Source: Limosilactobacillus gorillae (lineage in GTDB: Bacteria; Bacillota; Bacilli; Lactobacillales; Lactobacillaceae). From it: 64,000 nt of DNA. Position numbers and translations under genes: made by a program. The stretch lies in contig NZ_BCAH01000022.1 in assembly GCF_001293735.1 (NCBI RefSeq), forward strand, positions 1 through 64,000, in the 5' to 3' direction. Below are positions 1-9,607 of this stretch, one piece after another. The notes below the pieces were generated by a model that saw only the letters and a list, made by a program, of their open reading frames with translations, made no database searches and was not told the origin of the DNA. The stretch's first letter is position 1, and every line of letters starts with the position of its first letter.

Positions 1-10
1 TAATATATCA

Positions 11-1428
11 ATGAAAACCGCGCCCACTAAGCGGGTTAACCACCTTGAGCGTAAAATGGAGGCCCGCCACATCCAGATGATTTCTCTGGGCGGAGTGATT
101 GGAACCGGACTGTTCTTAAGCTCTGGCTATACCATCAGCCAGGCTGGCCCGATTGGCACCATCATCGCTTACGCCGTCGGGGCGCTCCTGGTTTATACCG
201 TCATGCTTTGCCTTGGTGAGCTATCAGTGGCCATGCCCTACACCGGTTCCTTTCACGTCTATGCCCGTAATCTGATCGGTCCAGCAACCGGCTTCACTGT
301 TGCCCTGCTCTACTGGCTAACCTGGACGATTGCACTGGGCTCGGAGTTCACAGCTGCCGGGATTATCATGAAGGAATGGTTCCCCCACGTACCGACTTGG
401 TACTGGAGTTTAGCTCTGATGATATTAATCTACCTATCCAATGTCTTCACCGTCCGTATTTTTGCCGAAAGCGAGTTTTGGTTTGCGGCCGTTAAGGTCT
501 TTGCCATCGTCTCTTTCATCCTCTTGGGGGCCCTGGCAATCGTTGGCTTAATTCCGGTGAAGGGCTACAATCATGCTCCAGGATTAACCAACCTAACTAA
601 GGACGGTCTCTTCTCGACTGGGATCGGTGGGGTCTTCACAACGATGCTGACGGTCAACTTCGCCTTCTCAGGTACCGAACTGATCGGGATCACGGCCGGA
701 GAGGCCAAGGATCCGGAACGCACCCTGCCTAAAGCGATTCATACCACCCTTTGGCGCCTGGTCCTCTTCTTCATTGGCTCCATGATCGTAATGGCCGCCT
801 TAATTCCCTACAAACAAGCCGGGGTTGACCAAAGCCCCTTTGTCCACGTTTTCCAAATGATGGGGATTCCCTATGCCGCTGATATCATGAATTTTGTTGT
901 CTTGACCGCGATCGTATCAGCCGCCAATTCCGGCTTATACGCCTCAACGCGTATGTTGTGGTCTTTAGGCAACGAAGGAACCATCCCGCGTATCTTTTCC
1001 AAAACCAATAGCCATGGGACCCCGGTTCTCGCCGTTAGTTTTAGCATGCTAGGTGGTATTTTATCCTTACTATCCAGCATTTATGCGGCCGGCTCGATCT
1101 ACTTGGTCCTGGTCTCTATCTCCGGCTTGGCAGTGGTAATCGTCTGGATGGCCATTGCCATTTGCCAACTTAACTTCCGCAAGCATTTCCTAGCAGCAGG
1201 TCTTCGGTAAGTGAGCTTAAATACAAGACCCCCTGGTACCCGGCGGTGCCCTGGTTCGCCTTCCTAGCCAGCCTGGCCTCGTGCCTGTTAATCTGGTTTG
1301 ATCCGGCCCAGCGCGTTGCCCTCTACTGGACGGTTCCCTTCGTGGCCCTTTGCTACGGTAGTTACTACCTGGCCCGCTATGTCAAACACGGCAGGGCGCT
1401 GCCACCGTCAACCAAATCAAACAGGTAA
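11..1428 (+). pseudogene. Amino-acid permease (APC family), frameshifted
   Basis: This is an integral-membrane amino-acid/proton symporter of the APC superfamily, LysP/GABA-permease-like branch. The first frame gives 399 residues. The N-terminal signature [13 protein letters not shown] is at about residues 27-39, and roughly ten hydrophobic segments follow. The frame stops at 1208-1210. From about 1207 a second frame continues the same family sequence ([19 protein letters not shown] and two more membrane segments) to the stop at 1428, so about 73 C-terminal codons are out of frame. Going from one frame to the other needs one missing base (or two extra bases) near 1195-1206. The whole gene would be about 471 aa, normal for the family. 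The product is either a permease lacking its last two helices or inactive. A sequencing error is possible. The start is 10 bases inside the window, so its ribosome binding site cannot be judged. Confidence 0.85.
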
Positions 1429-1487
1429 AATCGTCGCTAATAAACCAAAGTGATAAACGGGATCATGGCGAGACTGCCGACCTTACA

Positions 1488-1526
1488 AAATAGCCCTGGG
1501 TAGGAAACTACTCAGGGCTATTTTTC
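1488..1526. terminator. Bidirectional intrinsic terminator between permease and dtd
   Basis: A 16-bp stem (1488-1503 with 1508-1523, one G-U pair) with a GAAA loop is followed by a T-run on the plus strand and a shorter one on the minus strand. It lies between two convergent genes and can serve both. Confidence 0.85.
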
Positions 1527-1539
1527 AAAAATTTCGGTT

Positions 1540-1977
1540 TTATTTTTCATATAAAATTGTGACTGGCCCATCGTTGACCAGAGCCACCTGCATATCAGCA
1601 CCAAACTCACCAGTGGCTACCGGGATCCCAGTAGCGGCTAGCTTTTCGTTAAAGCACTGGTAAAGTGGCTTGGCCAAAGACGGTTTCGCGGCCTGAGAAA
1701 AACCTGGCCGGTTGCCATGTTTGACGTCGGCGTACAGAGTAAATTGGGAAACCGACAGGATCGAGCCGTTGATATCTTTTAGACCCAGGTTCATCTTACC
1801 CGGTTCACTTTCGAAGACCCGTAAATTGGTGATCTTGTGGACCATGTAATCCAGCGTTTCATCGGTATCATCTGGACCAAAGCCCACTAAAAGCAGGAAG
1901 CCCCGGTCTATTTGACCGACAACTTCTTGAGCAATGGTGACACTAGCCGATTTGACCCGTTGCAATACTACCCGCAT
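1540..1977 (-). CDS. dtd: D-aminoacyl-tRNA deacylase
   Basis: This cytosolic homodimeric proofreading enzyme hydrolyses D-amino acids (and glycine) mischarged on tRNA. The 145-aa length is typical. The two signature loops that form the cross-subunit active site are present: SQFTLY at residues 77-82 and NDGPVT at 135-140. The ATG is preceded by AGGAGG, which overlaps the stop codon of rel. Ten bases separate the two genes, so dtd is the last gene of the rel operon, an arrangement common in Firmicutes. Transcription ends at the hairpin just downstream. Confidence 0.95.
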   Translation of the reverse strand: MRVVLQRVKSASVTIAQEVVGQIDRGFLLLVGFGPDDTDETLDYMVHKITNLRVFESEPGKMNLGLKDINGSILSVSQFTLYADVKHGNRPGFSQAAKPSLAKPLYQCFNEKLAATGIPVATGEFGADMQVALVNDGPVTILYEK

Positions 1978-1987
1978 AAAAATCCTC

Positions 1988-4222
1988 CTAGTGAATGACT
2001 CGCTTGACTACGTACACATCCGGCAGGTTCTTTAGCGAATCCATGATCAGCTGAAGGTGTTGAAAGTTGCGTACCCCAACAGTTGCCGAGATAACGGCCA
2101 TCTTATCGTGATCAACCTTCCCATTTAACGACGTCAGATAGCGAGTATTATTATTAATCGCCCGAATGATGTCATTGAGCAAACCGTTACGATTGTAACC
2201 TTCAACCTCAATGTCAGTGTTGTAATTAGTCTTATCGCCGGATGGATTAGCCCAATAAACACTAACCACCCGCTGGCCACTCTTTTCGGCGGCCTTGATG
2301 TTCGGGCAGTCAATCCGGTGAACCGAGATCCCGCGTCCCTTAGTAATGTAGCCGACGATGGCGTCGCCTGGTACCGGTGAGCAGCAGTGTGACAGCCGGG
2401 TCAAGAGGTTATCGACCCCTTCAACGACCACACCTTCGGAAGACTTAGCAACCTTCTGCCGAGTTGGCGGTTCCTGTTCCAAGGTCTTGTGCTCTTCCAA
2501 GAGCGCTTTTTGAGCGGCGTTTTGCTTCTCCTCTTCCTTGTGCTTACGGATATCTTCAGTGAAACGATTCCGGAGTCCAATCGGGGTCAGGTCACCGAAG
2601 CCCAGGGCCGCATACATATCATCGGCGGTCTTGTAATGAAGCTTTTGCGCCACGGCCTCCTCTTTGTCGCTGGTCATCAGCGGAGCCGGATCGTAACCAG
2701 CATCCCGGAGCATTTGTTCCAGACTATGGCGCCCGTCAACAATATTTTCCTCCCGGTCGTGAGTCCGGAAGAACTGGCGGATCTTGTTCCGGGCCCGCCG
2801 GGTGGAGACCAGGTCCAACCAATCCCGGCTTGGACCGGCCGAAGAAGATGACGTTAGAATGTCGACAATGTCACCGTTTTTAATCTCGTAATTGAGTGGC
2901 ACGATCCGGCCGTTGACCTTCGCCCCGGTAGTATGGTTTCCAACCTCGGTATGGATTTGGTAGGCCATATCTAACGGACCGGCGCCCTTTGGCATTTCAA
3001 TAGCGTCGCCCTTTGGCGTAAAGGCGTAAACCTTGTCAGCAAAGACATCGGACTGAATTCCCTGCATGAACTCATCGGTCCCGTCGGACTCACTACGCAG
3101 TTCGAGGATTTCCTTAACCACGTTGAGTTTCTTGGAATCAAGACTGGCCTGGTCGACCCCGTTGGTCTTCCCCTCCTTATATGCCCAGTGAGCGGCAACC
3201 CCATACTCGGCAACTTCGTGCATTTGGTGGGTCCGAATTTGGATTTCCAGCGGCCGACCCTCGGGGCCAATCACGGTCGTGTGCAAGGATTGGTAACCGT
3301 TCGCCTTTGGCATGGCAATGTAGTCTTTAAAACGGCCTGGCATCGGGGTCCATGAGGTGTGGATCGCCCCTAAAACAGCGTAACAATCCTTGATTGAATC
3401 AACCACCACCCGAATTGCCAGCAGGTCATAAATCTGCGAGAACTGCTTGTGCTGGGTAACCATCTTACGGTAAATCGAATAGATATGCTTAGGACGTCCG
3501 TAGATCTCAACGTCTGGTCCCAAGTCAAGGTCTTGAATCGCCTTTTTAACCACCGTAATAGCGGCGTTAATGTAGTTAATCCGTTGGTCACGCCGGGAAT
3601 TCATCAAATGAACGATCCGGTAGTACTGCTGAGGGTTCAAGTAACGAAGAGAGAGGTCCTCTAATTCCCACTTAATGGTGGAAATCCCTAGCCGGTCAGC
3701 AATCGGAGCGTAAATTTCAAGGGTTTCGTTGGAGATCCGCCGCTGCTTGTCAGGGCGGAGATGTCTTAAGGTCCGCATGTTATGTAGACGGTCAGCCAAC
3801 TTGACGATCATCACCCGAATGTCCTTGCTCATCGCCAACAGGAGCTTACGGTGATTTTCGGCCATCTGTTCCTTGTTGGACTTATAGTGAATCTTGGAGA
3901 TTTTGGTATCACCATCAACGATCATCGCAATTGTGGGCCCAAATAGTTCCTTGATGTCACTTAACGTGGCGCCGGTATCCTCCACCAAGTCGTGTAAATA
4001 GCCGGCACAAACAGTTTCCGGATCCATTCGTAGCTCGGCCAAGATCCCGGCTACCTGGATCGGATGGATGATGTATGGTTCCCCTGACTTACGTACCTGT
4101 CCCTGATGGGCAACTTCAGCAAAGTAATAGGCCCGTTCCACCAAGTCGACATGCTCTTCGTTCATGTACTTGGAAACCATTTTTTTCACATCGGTGTGAG
4201 TTAATTCCTTTATTTGCGACAT
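1988..4222 (-). CDS. rel: Bifunctional (p)ppGpp synthetase/hydrolase (RelA/SpoT family)
   Basis: This is the stringent-response enzyme that makes and degrades (p)ppGpp and is regulated by uncharged tRNA on the ribosome. With the chosen start it is 744 aa. The order is an N-terminal HD hydrolase with HD at residues 77-78 and ED at 81-82, then the synthetase domain with [20 protein letters not shown] near residue 310, then a TGS domain beginning [11 protein letters not shown], then a C-terminal ACT domain. The intact hydrolase and synthetase motifs point to a long bifunctional Rel. The longest frame opens with TTG at 4240, but a perfect GGAGG lies 7 bases before the ATG at 4222, so the start is MSQIKEL. 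It follows the small membrane-protein gene by 14 bases. Confidence 0.95.
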   Translation of the reverse strand: MSQIKELTHTDVKKMVSKYMNEEHVDLVERAYYFAEVAHQGQVRKSGEPYIIHPIQVAGILAELRMDPETVCAGYLHDLVEDTGATLSDIKELFGPTIAMIVDGDTKISKIHYKSNKEQMAENHRKLLLAMSKDIRVMIVKLADRLHNMRTLRHLRPDKQRRISNETLEIYAPIADRLGISTIKWELEDLSLRYLNPQQYYRIVHLMNSRRDQRINYINAAITVVKKAIQDLDLGPDVEIYGRPKHIYSIYRKMVTQHKQFSQIYDLLAIRVVVDSIKDCYAVLGAIHTSWTPMPGRFKDYIAMPKANGYQSLHTTVIGPEGRPLEIQIRTHQMHEVAEYGVAAHWAYKEGKTNGVDQASLDSKKLNVVKEILELRSESDGTDEFMQGIQSDVFADKVYAFTPKGDAIEMPKGAGPLDMAYQIHTEVGNHTTGAKVNGRIVPLNYEIKNGDIVDILTSSSSAGPSRDWLDLVSTRRARNKIRQFFRTHDREENIVDGRHSLEQMLRDAGYDPAPLMTSDKEEAVAQKLHYKTADDMYAALGFGDLTPIGLRNRFTEDIRKHKEEEKQNAAQKALLEEHKTLEQEPPTRQKVAKSSEGVVVEGVDNLLTRLSHCCSPVPGDAIVGYITKGRGISVHRIDCPNIKAAEKSGQRVVSVYWANPSGDKTNYNTDIEVEGYNRNGLLNDIIRAINNNTRYLTSLNGKVDHDKMAVISATVGVRNFQHLQLIMDSLKNLPDVYVVKRVIH

Positions 4223-4236
4223 CAAGACACCTCCAA

Positions 4237-4578
4237 TCAATTATTCTTCTTGGTTCTAGCCATTGACCAAGCTAGGTAAGCGATGGCAAGGTAGGCAGGT
4301 GCAAAATACAAACTGTACCTTGGCCCAAAGAGATAGGCGGCCACTAAGAAGCTAACTGGAAAGATAAAGGCCCGCCAGCAACGGGGCTCCTTCGTTAAGG
4401 CTAATCCCGTCCAGATAGCAAAAGCCCCATAAATCACCAGGTAAAAAATTACAAACCGTGCCACCTTATCGATGAACGGTAAAACGTTAACTAACCAAGT
4501 TAAGCCAAACCCAACTAAGATACTTAGGACCCACAAACGACGGTCGGCCCGTTGCCATAAACTCTTCAAACTCTTCAT
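4237..4578 (-). CDS. Small four-helix membrane protein, unknown function
   Basis: The 113-aa protein has about four hydrophobic segments (roughly residues 14-32, 38-58, 69-84 and 89-106) and a basic N-terminus and C-terminus (ending ARTKKNN). I do not recognise a family. It lies between rsmE and rel, same strand, with the rel ATG 14 bases after its stop, so it is probably cotranscribed with rel and dtd. The upstream 62 bases contain an extended -10 promoter. The start is uncertain: the sequence before the ATG at 4578 gives only AAGGG one base away, and a TTG a few codons further in is an alternative. Confidence 0.65.
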   Translation of the reverse strand: MKSLKSLWQRADRRLWVLSILVGFGLTWLVNVLPFIDKVARFVIFYLVIYGAFAIWTGLALTKEPRCWRAFIFPVSFLVAAYLFGPRYSLYFAPAYLAIAYLAWSMARTKKNN

Positions 4579-4608
4579 CCCTTATTCGATTGATTGCTAA
4601 GTAGTACT

Positions 4609-4617
4609 ATTTTAGCA
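4609..4617 (-). promoter_or_regulatory. Extended -10 promoter before the 113-aa gene and rel
   Basis: The minus strand reads TGC-TAAAAT. The -35 is not obvious. It would drive the small membrane-protein gene, rel and dtd separately from prmA-rsmE. Confidence 0.5.
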
Positions 4618-4640
4618 CAAACCGTCTGGTTAATCGGCGG

Positions 4641-5390
4641 CTAATGTTCGGCTAATTCAAAATTATATGAAACGGCGGCCATCAAATAAAGTGGCGCCGT
4701 TTCGGTCCGCAAAATCCGTGGCCCCAAGCCGCAGGCCACTACGTCCCCTTCGGTCAGTCGGGCAACCTCGTTTTCGGTCAGGCCTCCCTCAGGCCCAAAG
4801 ATGGCCAATAAACTCTGGCCCTTCTTAAGGCGATTAAAGACAGCGGCCAAAGCTGATTGTTCACCTTGTTTGGCCGATTCTTCCCAGGCTACAATTTGTT
4901 GGTCACTCCGAAAATCAGTTAACAACCCCGCCAAGTTTTTGACGTAGTGAACTTCAGGAATTCGGTTACGGTGTGACTGCTCGGCCGCGGCAGCCGCAAT
5001 TTTTTGCAGCCGCTCGATCTTCTTAGCCTGGCGCTGGTCATTCCAATGGCTGACTGACCGGGCGCTTTCAAAGAAAACAATCCGACTTGCCCCCATTTCA
5101 GTGGCCTTTTGAACGATTAGCTCTGGCTTCTCCTTGGTCTTAGGCAGGCCACAAGCCAGGGTAACTTCAATTGGTAGCTCGCTATCGGTACCGAGGCCCT
5201 GATCAATCTTAACCTCGGCAGTAGTCGGGTCCAGCAGGGTCGCCAGGTAGGCGTGATGATCACTCAAGACCAGCTCAACCTGGGTGCCTGCCGTAGCTCG
5301 CATCACCGTGATCAGATGGTGGGCAACGTCAGCAGGGAGTTTTAAACGCCGGTGAGCTGGCAAGGGGTGGTTAATAAAGTAGCGCTGCAT
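4641..5390 (-). CDS. rsmE: 16S rRNA (uracil(1498)-N(3))-methyltransferase RsmE
   Basis: This enzyme methylates N3 of U1498 in 16S rRNA using SAM, acting on the 30S subunit. The 249-aa length is typical. There is an N-terminal PUA-like region. The C-terminal SPOUT knot carries FGPEGGLTENEV and LGPRILRTETAPLYLM, the SAM-binding segments. The ATG overlaps the stop of prmA by one base, showing translational coupling. This pair is conserved in Firmicutes. Confidence 0.95.
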   Translation of the reverse strand: MQRYFINHPLPAHRRLKLPADVAHHLITVMRATAGTQVELVLSDHHAYLATLLDPTTAEVKIDQGLGTDSELPIEVTLACGLPKTKEKPELIVQKATEMGASRIVFFESARSVSHWNDQRQAKKIERLQKIAAAAAEQSHRNRIPEVHYVKNLAGLLTDFRSDQQIVAWEESAKQGEQSALAAVFNRLKKGQSLLAIFGPEGGLTENEVARLTEGDVVACGLGPRILRTETAPLYLMAAVSYNFELAEH

Positions 5391-6352
5391 TATTCTTCCT
5401 CCTGGGATGGCTTATGAGCAATGATACCGTACCAATCCTTGATTCGCATCGTCTCGTCGATCAAGAAGCCTTGGTTTTGAATTGCCTCTTTAACCGTTTC
5501 AAACTTGGTGTTAATGATCCCAGAGGTTAAGAACTTACCGCCCGGCTTAAGGTTTTCAAAGGCCTGGGGTACCAGTGGCAAAATAATTTCGGCTAAGATA
5601 TTAGCCACCACTAGGTCAACCTGAGTGTGAATACCGTCCAACAGTGAGTTAACGCCGGTATGAACATCCTTGGCAATTGGGTTTAGGGCCAGGTTCTTTT
5701 CAGCTGACTTAACCGCTATGTCATCAATATCGTAAGCCCAGACCTCACCGGCCCCTAATTGCTTGGCTGCAATTGACAAAACTCCAGAGCCGGTTCCAAC
5801 GTCAATCATTGATTCCCCGCCACGCAGGGCCATCGTTAGGGCCTGAAGCATCAACTGGGTAGTTGGGTGCGTTCCGGTCCCAAAGGCCATCCCAGGGTCT
5901 AAGACCAGTAGTTTTTCGTCCGTTGTGGTCGGCGTGTATTCCTCCCACTGTGGCACGATCGTCAGCTCCCGGGTTACACGGACCGGGTGGTAGTACTTCT
6001 GCCAGGCCGTTGCCCAGTCCTGGTTGTCAATCTCTTCAGCCGTTACCCTTGCCGGAGCTGGATTAAGGCCAAAATCAGCTAACTTAGTCACCCGTTGGCG
6101 GATGTCTTCAATCTTTTCGGGAACAAAAACCGTTGGCGGGTAGTAACCAGTCACGGCGGCCCCAACTTCACGGTGAGGCAAGGTGGCTGGATTAACTATT
6201 TCACCGTAGGGACCGTACTTACCAGGTTTGAGCTTTTCAAAATCAGCGGCATCATCGATTTTAACCCCAGTCGCCCCGGTATCAGTTAGGATGTAGGAAA
6301 CCGCATCAACGGCCTCAGTGCTGGTTTCAACCACAATGGCTGTCCAATTCAT
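5390..6352 (-). CDS. prmA: Ribosomal protein L11 methyltransferase
   Basis: This enzyme trimethylates lysines and the N-terminus of ribosomal protein L11 using SAM. The 320-aa protein has an N-terminal substrate-recognition domain and a Rossmann methyltransferase domain. The SAM motif is [18 protein letters not shown] and the NILAE motif lies in [20 protein letters not shown] precedes the ATG. This binding site follows directly after the T-run of a hairpin terminator, so expression seems to depend on readthrough from the upstream gene. It is coupled to rsmE. Confidence 0.95.
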   Translation of the reverse strand: MNWTAIVVETSTEAVDAVSYILTDTGATGVKIDDAADFEKLKPGKYGPYGEIVNPATLPHREVGAAVTGYYPPTVFVPEKIEDIRQRVTKLADFGLNPAPARVTAEEIDNQDWATAWQKYYHPVRVTRELTIVPQWEEYTPTTTDEKLLVLDPGMAFGTGTHPTTQLMLQALTMALRGGESMIDVGTGSGVLSIAAKQLGAGEVWAYDIDDIAVKSAEKNLALNPIAKDVHTGVNSLLDGIHTQVDLVVANILAEIILPLVPQAFENLKPGGKFLTSGIINTKFETVKEAIQNQGFLIDETMRIKDWYGIIAHKPSQEEE

Positions 6353-6366
6353 TTCTTAATTCCTCC

Positions 6367-6418
6367 TTAAAAAAACAATGGGAAAGCAAAAGGCGCCCCC
6401 GCGGACGCCCATTGTTTT
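6367..6418 (-). terminator. Terminator between the 107-aa gene and prmA
   Basis: On the minus strand an 11-bp arm (AAAACAATGGG with CCCATTGTTTT, 6372-6382 and 6408-6418) encloses a GC-rich inner segment and is followed by seven Ts. The T-run is immediately followed by the prmA ribosome binding site. Confidence 0.75.
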
Positions 6419-6740
6419 ATTCATCCTTTTGCTCGGTGTGAAGCCGGGCAGCGTTTTCTTTGGCTTGACGCTTTTCCAAGTGGTGGGCCAAGTATTCCAC
6501 CATATCATCTTCGGTCTTGAAGATCCGGGGATGGCGTTGGTGGTGCATCCGGACATCAATTTCGTTAATCTTAACCCGTCCCGTCCAGGTGTGGGAGTAG
6601 CGAATGATTACCCGATTGTTCAGCCGGTGCTTGCCGAAGCGAAATACGTAAACGTGTTCCGGAGTCATCATCGGCCGGATATACTCCTTCTTATAAGTAA
6701 GATCATGTTCGCGCATGAATTGCTTTGTTCGATTTAGCAT
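6417..6740 (-). CDS. Conserved small protein, unknown function
   Basis: This is a 107-aa basic, soluble, histidine- and arginine-rich protein with no signal or membrane segment. I do not recognise a domain. The longest frame opens at a GTG inside the ribosome binding site. AAGGAGGTG stands 7 bases before the ATG at 6740, so the start is MLNRTKQF. The stop codon overlaps the downstream terminator. It is the first gene of the leftward block ending in prmA-rsmE. Confidence 0.75.
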   Translation of the reverse strand: MLNRTKQFMREHDLTYKKEYIRPMMTPEHVYVFRFGKHRLNNRVIIRYSHTWTGRVKINEIDVRMHHQRHPRIFKTEDDMVEYLAHHLEKRQAKENAARLHTEQKDE

Positions 6741-6797
6741 GGTAATCACCTCCTTATCATCGGACCCGTCGTGGGTTCTTTCGTCTTTAATGGATCT

Positions 6798-6806
6798 ATT
6801 TTAACA
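6798..6806 (-). promoter_or_regulatory. Extended -10 promoter of the 107-aa gene
   Basis: The minus strand reads TGT-TAAAAT about 55 bases before the start codon. No clear -35 is seen. About 130 bases between this site and the divergent promoter at 6938 show nothing else recognisable. Confidence 0.5.
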
Positions 6807-6937
6807 CACGGCGCCCCGCTTGCCAAAGGTCTCTGACCAGGATTAAGCAATCTAAAAGGATTCGGAGACCCGTCCCAACTTTGAAGATTAATTCTTCCCT
6901 AACAAAGTCGTCTCACCCGTCCTCTCAACCGGTACCA

Positions 6938-6946
6938 TGCTATAAT
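6938..6946 (+). promoter_or_regulatory. Extended -10 promoter of the 59-aa membrane peptide
   Basis: TGC-TATAAT with a consensus -10 lies about 34 bases before the start codon of the small gene. The -35 is weak. Confidence 0.65.
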
Positions 6947-6979
6947 TTAGATACCAATAAACGAAAAGGAGGAGCCTGA

Positions 6980-7159
6980 ATGGGCCTAATTTTATTACTA
7001 CTTTTCTTGTGGATCATGTGGAAGCTTTTCAAGCTATCCTTTTGGTTACTAGGAGTTTTGATCACTATTGCACTGATTGTTTTCACCGTGAAAGTCCTTG
7101 TCATTCCCGGAATTATTCTAATCTTCTTGATTTTTGCAGGAAGAATTTTCACAAATTAA
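6980..7159 (+). CDS. 59-aa hydrophobic membrane peptide
   Basis: This short frame begins MGLILLLLFLWIMWKLFKLS and ends RIFTN. It is almost entirely hydrophobic with two probable membrane helices (about residues 2-16 and 20-53, the latter possibly split) separated by KLFK. AAGGAGG 6-8 bases before the ATG and a consensus extended -10 upstream support real expression. It ends about 20 bases before the ldh promoter. The family is unknown to me. It may be cotranscribed with ldh in part, since no terminator separates them. Confidence 0.7.
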   Translation: MGLILLLLFLWIMWKLFKLSFWLLGVLITIALIVFTVKVLVIPGIILIFLIFAGRIFTN

Positions 7160-7177
7160 CCATTTACTGAGCAAACA

Positions 7178-7186
7178 TGCTATAAT
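7178..7186 (+). promoter_or_regulatory. Extended -10 promoter of ldh
   Basis: TGC-TATAAT lies just after the small membrane gene, 58 bases before the ldh start. A second TTGACT occurs at about 7193 but lacks a good -10. Confidence 0.6.
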
Positions 7187-7210
7187 TACTATTGACTTAA
7201 TAACATTTAA

Positions 7211-8197
<987 letters not shown>

Positions 8198-8228
8198 TCA
8201 CTCCCCTTGTGATTCATAATTAAAAGTG

Positions 8229-8273
8229 TAACGCCCCGACTCTCTACGCGGAAAGTCAGGGCGTTATTTTTTT
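8229..8273 (+). terminator. Intrinsic terminator of ldh
   Basis: A 13-bp stem TAACGCCCCGACT / AGTCAGGGCGTTA with a 12-base loop is followed by seven Ts. The remaining bases to 8419 show no gene. Confidence 0.9.
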
Positions 8274-8419
8274 ACTAACTACCAAATCCTGTTAACGAAC
8301 TACCACTATGGTAATTTGTTGACGGGACTTTTTTGACTACTAAGGTACAAAAACGGCACCCGGGTAATCTTCATACACCGGTTGCCGCCTAAAGCCCCTA
8401 TCAATATTTGCAAAGTGCC

Positions 8420-9598
8420 TTAAAGATTGAGTCTGCCTGGATAAGCTGACCGACAATCTCTAAAGGTGATCACTGACAATCCCCCGTAGCTAACCAGCTG
8501 AATGATTGTCAGTGGTAAGAGATTAATTACACTATCGATTTGCAGGAGGTAGCGTATATACACAATGGTACTGATGACTACCGCCACTACGGCCACCCCC
8601 ACTAACCGACGGTCTAAGCAGGCTAACATAGCTAGCAAAACCATTACTAAGTAGGTGTAACGATCGTGCATCGAGGGTAAAAACATGACGCAAGTCCAAA
8701 AGCTCCAGGTTGCCACCAGCAAGAAACACTTGGGCGTCAGGTCCACGCGTTTCAAAAAGCTGAAGCCGACCAGGAGGATCAGGCCCGTTAAAGCGATCAA
8801 CCCCCACTTGATAGATTCGTAGTACGTAAGGCTTATCCCCGGCCAGAGGAGCTGAATGAGCTTGGGAAAGTTGGCAATATTTAGAGCTAACGTCTTATAG
8901 GTGGTTGTCTGGGCCGCGTAAACCGTAAGCGGGGTCAAGAAGCTACGTCCAGCCAGGAAGCCAGGTAGGTTCATGGCGTACAAACTGACGGCTGCCCAAC
9001 CAAACTGAGCCCAATGACGGAGATCACGACGGATCCAGTAAACAAAAGCAAAGAACGGTAATAGCAAGATTGCCTGCAGCTTAAAGGCCAGGGCGATGCC
9101 GTAAAAAAGCATCGCCCTTACGTTGTTATGGTTAAGTAAGTACCACAGGGCAATCAGAAGCCAGGCCACATAGATTGAATCAGCCTGACCCCAGGCACTG
9201 GAGTCCAAGACCACGGTTGGCAGGGCCAGGACCAGCGTGTATGGGAGAACAAAGTTAATCTTGGGGTTAACCCTGGTAACCAACTTAGCGCTATAAGTAG
9301 CCACGATAAGATCGAAAAAGACTGATAGAGCCTTATAGAGATACAGAGACTTGATTGGCAAGTAGGAAAATAGGGCGATTAAAAACTGGTATGGAACACC
9401 GTAGTTGCCGACCTGCTGATGTAAGGCAGCCAATCCCCCTAATTCCTTAATCTTAGTAGCCCAGTCCTGCAGGTAAATTAGGTAGTCATTAGACTGAACA
9501 TTAAACCAGAGCAGCCGGACCCCGACCAAGCCAATAGTAATACCAATTAAGCTAATTATTTGGCCCCGGGTTAACCGGGTTGATTTGAATTGATCCAT
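8420..9598 (-). CDS. Polytopic membrane glycosyltransferase-like protein (Gpi18/GT87-like)
   Basis: The 392-aa protein has about ten membrane helices. Segments such as DSSAWGQADSIY in the first half, followed by FKLQAILLLPFF, resemble the Gpi18-like mannosyltransferases and DUF2029/GT87 enzymes, which use polyprenyl-phosphate sugars on the outer face of the membrane. The family is an inference from these motifs. The substrate is unknown. GAGGGA before the ATG overlaps the end of the upstream membrane gene (9 bases between them), so the two form an operon, probably for surface glycan or protein glycosylation. Confidence 0.75.
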   Translation of the reverse strand: MDQFKSTRLTRGQIISLIGITIGLVGVRLLWFNVQSNDYLIYLQDWATKIKELGGLAALHQQVGNYGVPYQFLIALFSYLPIKSLYLYKALSVFFDLIVATYSAKLVTRVNPKINFVLPYTLVLALPTVVLDSSAWGQADSIYVAWLLIALWYLLNHNNVRAMLFYGIALAFKLQAILLLPFFAFVYWIRRDLRHWAQFGWAAVSLYAMNLPGFLAGRSFLTPLTVYAAQTTTYKTLALNIANFPKLIQLLWPGISLTYYESIKWGLIALTGLILLVGFSFLKRVDLTPKCFLLVATWSFWTCVMFLPSMHDRYTYLVMVLLAMLACLDRRLVGVAVVAVVISTIVYIRYLLQIDSVINLLPLTIIQLVSYGGLSVITFRDCRSAYPGRLNL

Positions 9599-9607
9599 GA
9601 CGATCCC

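Noticed and set aside
2489-2851. A 120-codon plus-strand frame opposite rel
   Set aside because: A shadow of a conserved gene on the other strand with no start signal.
8274-8419. Possible small RNA after ldh
   Set aside because: Only scattered short inverted repeats; no promoter and terminator pair.
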